Source of the DNA: Streptomyces sp. NRRL B-1347
GTDB taxonomy: Bacteria; Actinomycetota; Actinomycetes; Streptomycetales; Streptomycetaceae
Length of the DNA stretch: 64,000 nt
NCBI RefSeq assembly: GCF_000720325.1
Contig: NZ_JOJM01000003.1
Location: forward strand, 434,001-498,000
Direction: 5' to 3'
Position 1 is the stretch's first letter. Each line of letters starts with the position of its first letter. A program made the translations under genes and the position numbers. The notes under the pieces were generated by a model that saw only the letters and a list, made by a program, of their open reading frames with translations, had not been told where the DNA came from and made no database searches. Positions 46,680 to 55,353 of the stretch are shown in pieces.

Positions 46680-47978
46680 ATGCGCTTCGCGGAACTGATG
46701 GAGCAGGCCGGACGGTCCGGACCGGACGGCGGCGGCCCGCTCGCCGCCGACCTGCGCCTGATCACCGCAGTCAGCCGCGCCTTGCACGAAGCGCCCGTCG
46801 CCCCGCCCGGGGACTGGCCCTCGCTCACGGCGCGGTACGCAAGGGAGGGCCGGCCGCCGCCGGTCACCGCGGTGGTCCTGACCCGGGACGAGGAGGCGTC
46901 CATCGGGTCCTGCCTGCACGCCCTTGAGGACGAGGTGGACCGCGTCCTGCTGATCGACTCGGGTTCCACCGACCGCACTTTGGACATCGCGGCGGACGCG
47001 ACGGACGCGCTGACGGTGCTCGCCGCCCCGTGGGCCGACGACTTCGCCCACCACCGCAACCTCGCCTTCGCGCACGTGTCCGCCGGATGGCTGATCCACG
47101 TGGACGCCGACGAATCCCTCAACGCCGCCACCAGCGGCCGCATCCGCCGGGCCCTGGCCGTACTGGACTACCTCCTGCCAGACACCGATCTCGCCGTCTG
47201 CCCCCGCGTCACCGACACCGACGGCCGCAGCTACCCCGACCTGCCCCGCGCCGTCCGTGCAGGTACCGCGCTCCGCTTCCGCGGCCGGGTGCACGAACAC
47301 CCCTACGACATACGGGGGAACGCGGCCCCGGCCGTCCACGTCGACGTGCGCTTCGAGCACACCGGCTACGAACCCGCCGTCATCGAGCGGAAGGACAAGC
47401 TCGCCGCCCGCGAGCGGCTGGTGGAGCTATGTCGCAGCCAGGAGCCGGACAACCCCAAGTGGGCGTTCTACCAGGTCCGGGCCGCGCTGCGGGCTCCCAC
47501 CTCACCGGCCCGGTCGCGGGAGCTGTTCACCCGCCTTCAGAGCGCCCTGTCCCGGTGCCCGACCGATGCCCCGGACTACGCACGCGAGCGGGTGCCCGAC
47601 TCGTGGGCCCTGCTGTGTGAACTCGCCCTGCGCTACGGCTCGGAGCAGGACGTCCATACGTACGCCGCGCGGCTGGACGATGCGCACCGGGCGCTGGAGG
47701 CCACGTACTACCGCACCCTCGTCGAGTCCAGTCACGCGGTGACCGCGCTCTCCCGAATGGTGGATGACATCGGCGCCGTCACCGAGCACGGGCACGGGCA
47801 TGAGCCCTGGCCTGCCACCGGACGGCTGCACGAGTTGCGGAGCATGCTGGCCCTGGCGTGCGGCCGCTACGACGACGCCCGGCGGGCTCTCGCGGACGCA
47901 CGGGCCCACGGGACAGGCGATGGCGTCGCCGCCCAGCTCTCGGCGCTGGCCCGCCTGGCAGCGGACCAGCGCCCATGA
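46680..47978 (+). CDS. SunS-type glycocin S-glycosyltransferase
   Basis: 432 residues (SunS is about 420). A GT-A family 2 domain starts near residue 60: VTAVVLTRDEEASIGSCL, VLLIDSGSTDRTLDIA, DDFAHHRNLAFAHVSAGWLI and the metal-site phrase HVDADES. The C-terminal 200 residues are helical, TPR-like (NPKWAFYQVRAALRAPT..., LALACGRYDDARRAL), as in SunS, where this part binds the acceptor peptide. It should transfer a hexose from a UDP-sugar to the Cys22 equivalent in the precursor, in the cytoplasm before export. The start overlaps nothing but follows the transporter stop by one base. Confidence 0.88.
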   Translation: MRFAELMEQAGRSGPDGGGPLAADLRLITAVSRALHEAPVAPPGDWPSLTARYAREGRPPPVTAVVLTRDEEASIGSCLHALEDEVDRVLLIDSGSTDRTLDIAADATDALTVLAAPWADDFAHHRNLAFAHVSAGWLIHVDADESLNAATSGRIRRALAVLDYLLPDTDLAVCPRVTDTDGRSYPDLPRAVRAGTALRFRGRVHEHPYDIRGNAAPAVHVDVRFEHTGYEPAVIERKDKLAARERLVELCRSQEPDNPKWAFYQVRAALRAPTSPARSRELFTRLQSALSRCPTDAPDYARERVPDSWALLCELALRYGSEQDVHTYAARLDDAHRALEATYYRTLVESSHAVTALSRMVDDIGAVTEHGHGHEPWPATGRLHELRSMLALACGRYDDARRALADARAHGTGDGVAAQLSALARLAADQRP

Positions 47979-48000
47979 CAGCTTCCGCTGGGGCGGCGGT

Positions 48001-48210
48001 TCAGATGACCTGCCGCCAACCCTCCGGAGACATCGTCATGTTGGCGATGCCGCGATAGACGCGCCGCTTCCACACGGTGGCGCCCTCGCCGTACTCGGGG
48101 AGCGCCTCCACCGCCTCCTCGCGGGTGTCGAACACGTACTCCTTGCCCTTGGCCGTGCGGACCTTCCACTCGTCCATGGGCATGCCCGCCAGTCCGGGAC
48201 CGATCAACAT
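48001..48210 (-). CDS. Small cytosolic protein beside the glycocin locus
   Basis: 69 residues from an ATG at 48210 preceded by GGAGATCACC. Sequence features MDEWKVRTAKGKEYVFDTRE and VWKRRVYRGIANMTMSPEGW; mixed charge, no membrane helix or cysteine. Not recognised. It ends 23 bases from the glycosyltransferase stop on the opposite strand. An immunity or accessory role cannot be excluded, but there is no positive evidence. Confidence 0.6.
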   Translation of the reverse strand: MLIGPGLAGMPMDEWKVRTAKGKEYVFDTREEAVEALPEYGEGATVWKRRVYRGIANMTMSPEGWRQVI

Positions 48211-48328
48211 GGTGATCTCCTTGTCTCTGTTACCCCCCAGCTCTGTGGCACAGCACCTCACGCGCCCCGTGGGAACCAGGGCGGTGCCCTCGTCCGCTTC
48301 CGGCTCGCACCGCTCACGCCGGAGCTCC

Positions 48329-49012
48329 TCAAGGCCCCCGGCTCGGCGGCGCCCCACCCGGCTCCCCGGCGGAACGGCCATCGCTCTCCCGGCCCACCAG
48401 GCCGGCTTCGTAGCCCACCAGCGCCGCCTGGACCCGATTGTCCGCACCGATCTTGGCCATCATCCGGCTGACGTGGCCCTTCACCGTGCCCTCACTCATC
48501 CGGAGCCTGTCCGCGATCTGCCGGTTGCTCCGCCCCTGTGTCACGAGTACGAGGACCTGACGTTCCCGGTGCGTGAGACGCCCGAGCGCCTCGTGGGCCG
48601 ACGACCGTCTCTGGGATTGCCCGAACAGTTGCCGGGCGGCACCGGCCGAATGGACCGCCGCACCGCACGTCACGGCCTCGATCACCTCCGCAGGGGCCTG
48701 TCTGAGCAGAACCGCCGACGCCCCGGCCCGCAGCCAGACGGACACCTCCATGCCCGGCTCGGACGGCGCCAGCACGATCACCCTCGGCACTACCGACAGA
48801 GAGGCAACCGCCCTGAGCACGGCCAGGGTGGGGGCGCCCGGCAGACACGCATCGAGCAGCACGAGGTCCGCACCGAGGCCGCGCACGCCAGAAGCGACAG
48901 CGGCGCCGTCCCGGACGACCCCCGCCCGCACAATCCCCTCCCGAGGACGAAAAACCGGCTCAAGCGCACCGAGCAGGAACCGGTCGGCCACGGCAACCAG
49001 CACACGAGGCAT
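48329..49012 (-). CDS. Atypical NarL/LuxR-type response regulator
   Basis: 227 residues. A receiver-like domain keeps the phosphoacceptor-type Asp in LVLLDACLPG but has a single acidic residue in the first loop (VAVADRFL) and Arg where the conserved Lys is expected (AVLLRQAP), so phosphorylation may be absent. The C-terminal LuxR HTH is complete (LTHRERQVLVLVTQGRSNRQIADRLRMSEGTVKGHVSRMMAK). No histidine kinase is adjacent. It may regulate the glycocin genes or its small neighbour at 49019-49249. Confidence 0.8.
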   Translation of the reverse strand: MPRVLVAVADRFLLGALEPVFRPREGIVRAGVVRDGAAVASGVRGLGADLVLLDACLPGAPTLAVLRAVASLSVVPRVIVLAPSEPGMEVSVWLRAGASAVLLRQAPAEVIEAVTCGAAVHSAGAARQLFGQSQRRSSAHEALGRLTHRERQVLVLVTQGRSNRQIADRLRMSEGTVKGHVSRMMAKIGADNRVQAALVGYEAGLVGRESDGRSAGEPGGAPPSRGP

Positions 49013-49018
49013 CGTCGA

Positions 49019-49249
49019 TCAGCCGATGGCCCAGACAGAGACACGAGGACGCTTCCTCACCGTGACGGCGGAAAAGTCAACTACAGCGCCCCGCCGGTGA
49101 CGCCTCGCACGGCTGGTACGAGCCTCCCCCACCGCCCGCTCCATCGCATCGGCACGCGAACAGGCATCGACGACCCAGATCTGGAACCCGCACACACCCT
49201 GCTCCCCGAGAGAGCGACGCGTACGGAAGGTGACATCCCACAACGGCAT
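49019..49249 (-). CDS. Small protein upstream of the response regulator
   Basis: 76 residues from an ATG at 49249 with GGAGG upstream. Segment MPLWDVTFRTRRSLGEQGVC then FQIWVVDACSRADAMERAVG followed by a basic tail. Not recognised. It ends six bases before the response regulator start and is likely cotranscribed with it. Confidence 0.55.
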   Translation of the reverse strand: MPLWDVTFRTRRSLGEQGVCGFQIWVVDACSRADAMERAVGEARTSRARRHRRGAVVDFSAVTVRKRPRVSVWAIG

Positions 49250-49630
49250 GAAGAGCCTCCTGACCTCAGGTTCCGGCCGCCAGTTAGACCGTGAGCAACC
49301 GGAAACGCGATTGCTGATCAAGACCAGGGTCCCCAATTCCCGGAATATCCGAAAGGACGTAAAGAGATACATTTAAGCCATCGCTATCACTGTCGGCAGC
49401 TGGGCCACGCGCCCGCCTCACCGCCGAGGACATGCGCGTCGGCCACGACTCCTCCCGTGCCACCGGGTGCCGTCCCGGACGGTGGACAAGGGTCACCGGA
49501 AACCACCCCCGACAGCCTCCAGAACTGCCATTCCACGCGTTTCCGCAGATCAGAGGCCCCACAAGCCGTCAAGCCCCACGCGATTCCCAAGCTCGGAACG
49601 CCGGTTCTATTTCAGGCACTCGCTCTTGAA
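49250..49630. other. Gene-free stretch
   Basis: No supported coding frame, RNA gene or repeat. It probably contains the promoter of the minus-strand genes starting at 49249 and some debris downstream of the nuclease-like gene. Confidence 0.35.
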
Positions 49631-49661
49631 CGAGGGCCCAGGTCAGAGACCTGGGCCCTCG
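49631..49661. terminator. Perfect 14-bp hairpin overlapping the nuclease-like gene end
   Basis: Arms CGAGGGCCCAGGTC and its complement around an AGA loop. The stop codon of the minus-strand gene (49643-49645) lies inside the stem, so the last codons of that gene form half of the hairpin. Confidence 0.75.
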
Positions 49662-50662
49662 TCGTCTAGCGGTAGATGCTCGCGACGCGGGGGGGGCTGC
49701 CCTTTGCGCTTGCCGGTGAGGATGATCGGTCGGGCTGGTTCCGCTCGATCGACTCGCCGCCGCGCCGAGCCCTTCGAGGGCCGGCTCGCGGATGCTTTCC
49801 CGCCCGAGGCGCGCTCCAGGTCCCGCTCCGTACGCAGCTGCAGCTCCAGGTCGCCCGTGCCGTGGTGGCCGAGCCCTGTCACGTCCCGGGTGAAGCCAGG
49901 GACGAGGTCGACCTCCTTCGGGTCGGCCTTGAGGTAGACGAGGAGCTTGGTCTGCTGCGGCGGGCAGACGCTGGCGAAGTTCCGCAGCCGTCGGTAGGCC
50001 CGGTACTGCTTGCGCTGCACCCGGGTGATGCCGTCCCCGAGTCCCACCAGGGCCTCGTCCACCGCCTCGGTCAGCTCGGCCATCGCACCGCCCCGACCTC
50101 GAGCCGGGGGTCCCCCGTCGACACGGCGCCGCATCCGCTTGGCCTCGGCCGAGTGCCCCATGACGGAGGCCACTGTCTCCAGGCCGAAGTGGTCGCTGCC
50201 GAAGTACCGGTAGCGGACCAGGTCGATGGAGCGCCGGTGCTCGCGAACGGCGTGCGCGTCGTAGCGGGTGAAGTCGCCGGCCACGCAGATCAGCCTCGGT
50301 GCGCTCCACAGGATCTGGGACGCGGCCGTGGCCCCGAGCCGGTCGCGGACCAGGTTCCGGAAGGCGTCCTTGTGGTTCGTCAGCCAGGCCATGCAATAGA
50401 AGCCCTGGTTGATCACGCCTGCGTCGGTGCCGCGCTTGTACTCCACGATCACGGGTGCGCCGTTCTCGTCGAGGCCCAGCGAGTCGATCCGTCCCCCGTC
50501 GACGCAGTCGATGACGTACTCGCTCGCGAGGAACGTGACGCCCAGCATGGTCTCCATGTGCGCCTCGACGAGGTCCTGTACGTCAGCCTCGACCTCAGCA
50601 AGACGCGGCATGACCTCGGTCACGCCGCTATGCGTCGTGTGGAACAGCTTCAGGCCTGACAC
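49643..50662 (-). CDS. DUF5655-type nuclease-like protein
   Basis: 339 residues. An N-terminal PD-(D/E)XK-like core is suggested by DSLGLDENGAPVIVEYKRGTD (Asp, then E-x-K). The C-terminal DUF5655 part is recognisable (QTKLLVYLKADPKEVDLVPG, then GLGHHGTGDLELQLRTERDLERA). After that come about 60 residues of Arg/Pro-rich sequence ending inside a terminator hairpin; family members usually end soon after DLERA, so this tail looks like a frameshift or fusion product. The nuclease activity is inferred from the fold only. Confidence 0.8.
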   Translation of the reverse strand: MSGLKLFHTTHSGVTEVMPRLAEVEADVQDLVEAHMETMLGVTFLASEYVIDCVDGGRIDSLGLDENGAPVIVEYKRGTDAGVINQGFYCMAWLTNHKDAFRNLVRDRLGATAASQILWSAPRLICVAGDFTRYDAHAVREHRRSIDLVRYRYFGSDHFGLETVASVMGHSAEAKRMRRRVDGGPPARGRGGAMAELTEAVDEALVGLGDGITRVQRKQYRAYRRLRNFASVCPPQQTKLLVYLKADPKEVDLVPGFTRDVTGLGHHGTGDLELQLRTERDLERASGGKASASRPSKGSARRRVDRAEPARPIILTGKRKGQPPPRREHLPLDDEGPGL

Positions 50663-50870
50663 CTACCCTTCCTTGGCTCGGAGATCACCAACGCCCATGA
50701 GGTGCAGGATTGTTTCCACGCGGGGCTTCGGAGGCGTGAAGATAGTGTGAGGCCCTACGTACGGCTCGGCCACAGGCTGCTCGCGCCCCCAGTCACAGGG
50801 ATCTACGATTCCCACATGTGTCCCCCGCGCCCCGGGGAATAGCGCCAGGAAGCTGCGTTTTCACAGGTCA

Positions 50871-50913
50871 GCCCTCGTAGCTCAGTGGATAGCGCGCGTG
50901 CCTTCTAGACACC
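50871..50913 (+). tRNA. Partial tRNA-Arg(UCU)-like remnant, 5' half
   Basis: GCCCTCGTAGCTCAGTGGAT matches a tRNA acceptor 5' strand and D arm, and CCTTCTA matches the anticodon loop with anticodon TCT. The 3' half (variable region, T arm, acceptor 3' strand) is missing, the D stem has a mismatch (GCTC versus GCGC) and the anticodon stem pairs only over GTG/CAC. It is not a working tRNA. Such 5' halves are left by integrases that recombine inside tRNA anticodon loops. Confidence 0.6.
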
Positions 50914-51506
50914 TCCTCTTAAAGCCGCAGCACAGCCGGGGTGGCGGGTCACGCTGTGGACTTCTCCGGGTTGCCGAACGCGCCCCCGATGACGCCCACA
51001 GTCACGCCGCCCCACACCACATCCCAGACCACGTGGGGGGGCAAGGGCTCGTCCTGGGGAGCCGGGTTGGTCAGGTTGCTGTACTGCGGGACAGCCGGGC
51101 CGCATTGCCGTCAGCCTCCTCACCGTCCTCACCGACGCCCCGCTCGCCGCCGCCATCAACCTGTCGGCCCGGCTGGTGCTCCTGAGGGTCCTCGACGGCC
51201 GTCCCCACGCACCGGGCACGAGCGTGTGACGCCACACCTCCGGTAGCGGCCCGGGAAGCGTACGAGCCCTGGGAGGTGCCAGTGACAGCTGCGGTACGAC
51301 TACTCACTGGTGCGAGTGAACCTGTGCCTACCTGCGAGGACGCCCGGGGAAGAACTCCTTGTATCTCCCCCCGTCACCCCTGGAGGCCTCGTGCGGCACC
51401 CGGCCGCGGCGCACGTCACCGCCCCCACAACGGTCGCCCCGACCGCACTCGGCGGCGCCCCCGAGGCCGCTTCGTCCACCGGACCACTCACAGCGACCAC
51501 CGCCAG
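50914..51506. other. Gene-free stretch with small gene debris
   Basis: Two short, oppositely oriented peptide fragments are readable: VVWGGVTVGVIGGAFGNPEK on the minus strand ending near 50950, and GRIAVSLLTVLTDAPLAAAI on the plus strand ending at 51229. Neither has a start. They fit debris beside an old integration site. Nothing else is seen up to the lipoprotein at 51507. Confidence 0.35.
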
Positions 51507-52058
51507 GTGAGGCCGGGCCCGCTGCCGCAACGTCGCCGAACCCGGCAACAGCTCCCGCGTGCCGCCTCCTTGTTCGCGGTCGCCTGTCTGCTCACCGGCC
51601 TGACGGGACTCACCGGCTGCGGCAGGCCCCGTGAGCCGACCGTCTCGCTCAGCCCGGCCGACACACTCAAGGCCGCCCAACTCCTGCTCACCGAACGCTG
51701 TCTGACCCGCCAGGGGCTCACCCCGCCGCGTCCCGGCGAACGGCCCACACGCGTGACCGAGGCCCGCCGGGTCGACCGCGCGCTGTTCGGCACCGGGCGG
51801 GCCGAGCTCACCCTCAAGCTGCCCAGCGGGCACGTCATCGGCCACCACACCGACGGCTGCCTGGCCGCCGCCGAGCGGCGCCTCTACGGAGACCAGGACC
51901 GCTGGTTCCGAGCAGTCACGAACGTCAACAACCTCAAGTCCAAGGCCCCGTCGCGCGACCGCGCCGCCTACCGGGAGCTGCGTGCCCACGCGCTCACCAA
52001 GGCGAGGGCTCTGCTGTCCGCCGAGGCGAAAGCCGAAACAAGCTCGAACAAGAGCTGA
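51507..52058 (+). CDS. Putative lipoprotein
   Basis: 183 residues from a GTG at 51507. A basic start leads to a hydrophobic stretch and lipobox (LFAVACLLTGLTGLTGCG). The rest contains two cysteines (ERCLTRQGL, DGCLAAAERRLYG) and is mostly helical. Family not recognised; similar small lipoproteins of unknown function are common in Streptomyces. It ends 33 bases before the I36 inhibitor gene, so the two exported proteins are probably cotranscribed. Confidence 0.65.
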   Translation: MRPGPLPQRRRTRQQLPRAASLFAVACLLTGLTGLTGCGRPREPTVSLSPADTLKAAQLLLTERCLTRQGLTPPRPGERPTRVTEARRVDRALFGTGRAELTLKLPSGHVIGHHTDGCLAAAERRLYGDQDRWFRAVTNVNNLKSKAPSRDRAAYRELRAHALTKARALLSAEAKAETSSNKS

Positions 52059-52091
52059 AGCACACCCTCACAACCAGAAAGGGACCCCTTC

Positions 52092-52499
52092 ATGAAGCAT
52101 CCAGTAGTCCTGCTGAAACAGCCCGTGGCCCTGCTCGCCGCCGCCCTGCTCGCCACCGGCATGGGCCTGACCACCGCAGCGCCCGCGTCGGCGGCGGACT
52201 GCCCGAGCGGCAACTTCTGCGCCTGGACCGACGCCGACTTCGGCGGCCAGCGCGTCAGCTGGTCCGGTGACGACGATTGGTGGGATACGTCGATCGCCGA
52301 CGAGGACTCCTCCTGGGCGAACCACAGGGTCCCAGGGCCGGGCGTCAAGGACCACGTCAGGGTGTACGAGAGCGCCATCCAGTTCCCGTCCACCGGCGGT
52401 GACATGACGATCTGTCTCCGCCCGGGCGACGAAGTCCGCTACAACGCCACCGCCAACGACCGGGGCGACGCCCACGTGGGGTTCATGGGCTGCGGCTGA
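52092..52499 (+). CDS. Peptidase inhibitor family I36 protein, secreted
   Basis: 135 residues with AAGGGACC before the ATG. Signal peptide with cleavage after ASA (LLAAALLATGMGLTTAAPASA). The mature part begins DCPSGNFCAWTDADFGGQRV, the typical I36 opening (CPxGxFCxW), with four cysteines for two disulfides as in the metalloprotease inhibitor SMPI, and a crystallin-like beta fold. It would act outside the cell; the target protease is unknown. Confidence 0.85.
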   Translation: MKHPVVLLKQPVALLAAALLATGMGLTTAAPASAADCPSGNFCAWTDADFGGQRVSWSGDDDWWDTSIADEDSSWANHRVPGPGVKDHVRVYESAIQFPSTGGDMTICLRPGDEVRYNATANDRGDAHVGFMGCG

Positions 52500-52839
52500 G
52501 GGCTCAGTAGTCGCCCAAATAGCCACAGCCCACCATGCCGGTGCGAAAGGTGCGCAGGTGAGGGCCACATGCATGGCGTCATCCGCACACCTCGCAGGCG
52601 CTCGTACACACAAGGAGGGGCGCCGTCCACGCACCGGACGGGGCTCCACTTGCGTAACCGCCACGAGCACCCTCACCCGAATCGACACCCCCACACCCAA
52701 CCCCCCGGCGATCGTGCGGACGATCAGGCGCCGGTCCGGTCGAACGGGTCGCACCCTGTCGGTCGATTCGACCGCGTCGATCCAGGAGAACGCGTCATAC
52801 CCGCCGACCCCACCGTCCTCGCCGCAGGCCAGGCGCCGA
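52500..52839. other. Gene-free stretch before IS debris
   Basis: 340 bases with no supported gene. Possible frames are repetitive in Arg/Pro/His and have no ribosome site. The terminator of the inhibitor gene should be in the first part, but no strong hairpin stood out. Confidence 0.3.
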
Positions 52840-53740
52840 CGGTCACCTGCCGTGAAGGACGTACCCCCGCTCGTCGAAGCGCATGGCCACGGCCCGGTAG
52901 ATCTTCAACTGGTCGGTCAACCAATCGACTTCGTTCCCGCGGGCATAGCCTGCCGCGTAGCACCTGGTGGGCCTGCCCCCGTTGCCGTCCCGGCGTTGGC
53001 GGTGGGCCCGCTGGTCGCGACGTTCGGGAATGGTGTGTTTGATCTGCCGACGCCGCAGGTACCGGCGGTTGCGGTGCGATGAGTACGCTTTGCCGTCGCT
53101 GAGGTGGTCTGGCCGGGGGCGGGGCGGCCACCGGCCGGGCGGGGGACGCGAACGCGTTCCAGGACCGCGACCATCTGCGGGGATCACCCTACTGGCCGGG
53201 GCGAGCAGCACGGCCAGGGGCCGTAGCCTGCCCGCCCCGGCCAGGTGGATCTTCGTTGTCAGCCCGCCGCGTGAACGGCCGAGGGCTTCGTCCGGCCGGT
53301 GCTGGGCAAGCCGGGGCACGTGTGCCGGGCTTGCACGGCGCCAGTGCGCGGGCACCAGCCGCGTGCTGGTGAGCGCGGCACACGGTGGAATTCGCGCTCA
53401 CCGTCGACCAGTCGATACGCCCTTCCGTGTCGGCGTCCGCCTGGATCGCACGCAGGACCTGCTCCCACGTGCCGCCCGCGGATCAGCAGCGGCGATGACG
53501 GTCGCACACCATCTGCCACGTCCCGAAGCGCGCGGCGGATCCCGCCACGCGGCGCCGTTCCGCAGCCGGAAGAGAATCGCATCGACCACCGTGCGGTGGC
53601 GCTTCCCACTGCCTCCGCGGCCAACGTGCTCTAGCAGGTGCGGCTCCAGCCGAGACCACTCCGCATCGCCCAGATCGCCCCGCCTCACATGCCTCGAACG
53701 ATCCGCCCACCAGCACGTCCCCGGCCCATCGGGCAGGCCC
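52840..53740 (-). mobile_element. IS5-family transposase remnant in pieces
   Basis: On the minus strand the order is: N-terminal GDLGDAEWSRLEPHLLEHVG..., FRLRNGAAWRDPPR; middle DEALGRSRGGLTTKIHLAGA; C-terminal SDGKAYSSHRNRRYLRRRQI and LTDQLKIYRAVAMRFDERGY. The pieces are in different frames and parts are missing. It seems to lie directly after the end of a LuxR-type gene remnant. Confidence 0.8.
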
Positions 53741-54230
53741 TGGATCAGCCCGGCCCGCTCCGCGACGAGTGCGGCCTGGCGGCGGCGCTCGACGTGCAGC
53801 TTGCGGAAATTTGCCCGGGCGCGTTCCTTCACTGTGCCGAGGCTCAGGTGCAGCCTCAGGAAGATCTCCGCGTTCGAGAGGCCGCAGGCTACGACTACCA
53901 GGACGTAGCGTTCGCGGGGCGAGAGTTGAGCGAGTGGGTCGCGAGGAACGCCGGGCGACGTGCGTGAGCACCCGCGAGGCGACCTTCCGGCTGGTGCCGG
54001 CCGACATCATGGTCCAGCCTTCCGCCAGGCGGAGTGCCCTTGAGGACGTATCCGGCCGCCCGGCGGCGAGGGCGAGGGCCGCGTTCTCTTCCCGGTGGGA
54101 GGCGAGGAGCACGCGGACGAGCGGCGGCCCAGCCATCGCCAAGGTTCCGGTGGACAGCCCCTCCGCTTCCCAGACGCAGCGCTACCGCCGCCTGCCTGGC
54201 CGACTTCGGCCTCTGGGAGACCCGGCTGGG
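53741..54230 (-). pseudogene. Remnant of a LuxR/NarL-type response regulator gene
   Basis: Scattered over three frames of the minus strand are GYVLKGTPPGG and LAEGWTMMSAGTSRKVASRV (end of a receiver and linker) and then the HTH: VVVACGLSNAEIFLRLHLSL, GTVKERARANFRKLHVERRR, ending ALVAERAGLIQ. Several frameshifts separate them, so the gene is dead. The IS5 remnant follows immediately. Confidence 0.65.
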
Positions 54231-54269
54231 CCTCCGCCCCGCTCGCCATCGCCTCACTCGTCTCCAACC

Positions 54270-54826
54270 CTGGGCGCCACGCTCGGCCAGAAGCTCGGCA
54301 ACCGCGTCATGCTGGCGACGGGTCTGGCGATCATCGCGGCGGGCTTCTTCACCCGACTCTGGAGCGCGGTGACGGTTTCGGCATCGTCACCCTCGCGATG
54401 GTCCTCACGGGCAAAGCGGCGGCCTCGCGATGCCGACCGCGCTGATGGGCGCGGCCCCCGCCGAGCACGCGGGGATCGGCTCCGCCCTCAACGACACCGT
54501 CCAGCAGGCGGGCGCCGCCCTCGGGCTCGCGGCCCTCGGTCCATCCTCTCCCGCACGTACGGCAAACGCGATGCCGGAGGACGCGCCCGGCAAGGCCGAC
54601 GAGTCCATCGTCGAGGCCTTCGTGGAGGCCGTCCGCACTGGGACGCGGCGCGCTGCTCAACGCGGCTCGGGACGCCTTCACCGACGCGATGTCCGCGAGC
54701 TTCGTGGTGGGCAGGACCGGTGTCCTCGTAGCCGCGGTCCTCTCCGTCTCCCTGATGCGGCCTCGGCCGGAGACCGACACCCCGGCGCCCACGCCGGACG
54801 ACGAGACGGCTCGTGTGGGCCCCTGA
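54270..54826 (+). pseudogene. Remnant of an MFS transporter gene
   Basis: The C-terminal half of a DHA2-type exporter can be read across frames: GATLGQKLGNRVMLATGLAI, FGIVTLAMVLTGKA, MPTALMGAAPAEHAGIGSAL, NDTVQQAGAALGLAALG, FTDAMSASFVVGRTGVLVAA, then VLSVSLMRPRPETDTPAP and TGA. At least three frameshifts and a missing N-terminal half. A terminator follows at 54856. Confidence 0.75.
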
Positions 54827-54855
54827 TTTCCCCCACCCACCCGCCCTTCCTTGGA

Positions 54856-54893
54856 GCCGCAGCCCCAGCCTTCACCGGGTATGGGGCTGCGGC
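54856..54893 (+). terminator. Hairpin terminator after the MFS remnant
   Basis: GCCGCAGCCCCA pairs with TGGGGCTGCGGC over 12 bases around a 14-base loop, about 30 bases beyond the MFS stop. Confidence 0.7.
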
Positions 54894-54939
54894 CGGCCAG
54901 GGCGCTTACGGGCGGCCCGGTGGGGAGTTCACCGGCTGC

Positions 54940-55353
54940 CTACTCCGGGATATAGACCGAGAACACGGGCGTGCTGAGAATCGGGTGGATGCCGACTTCT
55001 TGGGTGCCGGTCTTCTGGTACCTGATGGTCTCAGGAGTTTGGGTGTCGTCGCAGCCTAGAGTGTCGTAGGCGGTGACGTTACGGGTTGCGTTGATGACGT
55101 TGTTGGTCACGGTGCCATGGTCGGCCCCAGCCGGGATGAGAGGAGCATCCACGCACCACGAGCCCGTGGTGAAGGGGGGCTCCAACGTGCTCGTGCCGAC
55201 GACGTTACCGTGGCCGTCGTGCCAGACGATGGTGACGCTGCCCGTGGAGGCCTGGGCGGCCGGGGCCTCGACGGCCATCACGCCGGTGGCGGCGAGCAGC
55301 ATTGCGAACGCCGACAGCGCGGCGCGGCTCCTGGTACTGAAGCGTTTGGTCAC
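54940..55353 (-). CDS. Small secreted protein
   Basis: 137 residues with an AGGGAGAA ribosome site. Signal peptide ending AAQAS (ALSAFAMLLAATGVMAVEAPAAQA). The mature part is beta-rich with two cysteines (SWCVDAPLI, TLGCDDTQ) and no recognisable family; strands such as GSVTIVWHDGHGNVVGTST suggest a small beta-sandwich. Stands alone between the MFS remnant and the regulatory module. Confidence 0.65.
   Translation of the reverse strand: MTKRFSTRSRAALSAFAMLLAATGVMAVEAPAAQASTGSVTIVWHDGHGNVVGTSTLEPPFTTGSWCVDAPLIPAGADHGTVTNNVINATRNVTAYDTLGCDDTQTPETIRYQKTGTQEVGIHPILSTPVFSVYIPE

Noticed and set aside
49662..49700. GTCGTCTAGCGGTAGA as a tRNA 5' part
   Set aside because: No matching D arm, anticodon arm or acceptor strand follows; it lies inside the nuclease-like coding tail.
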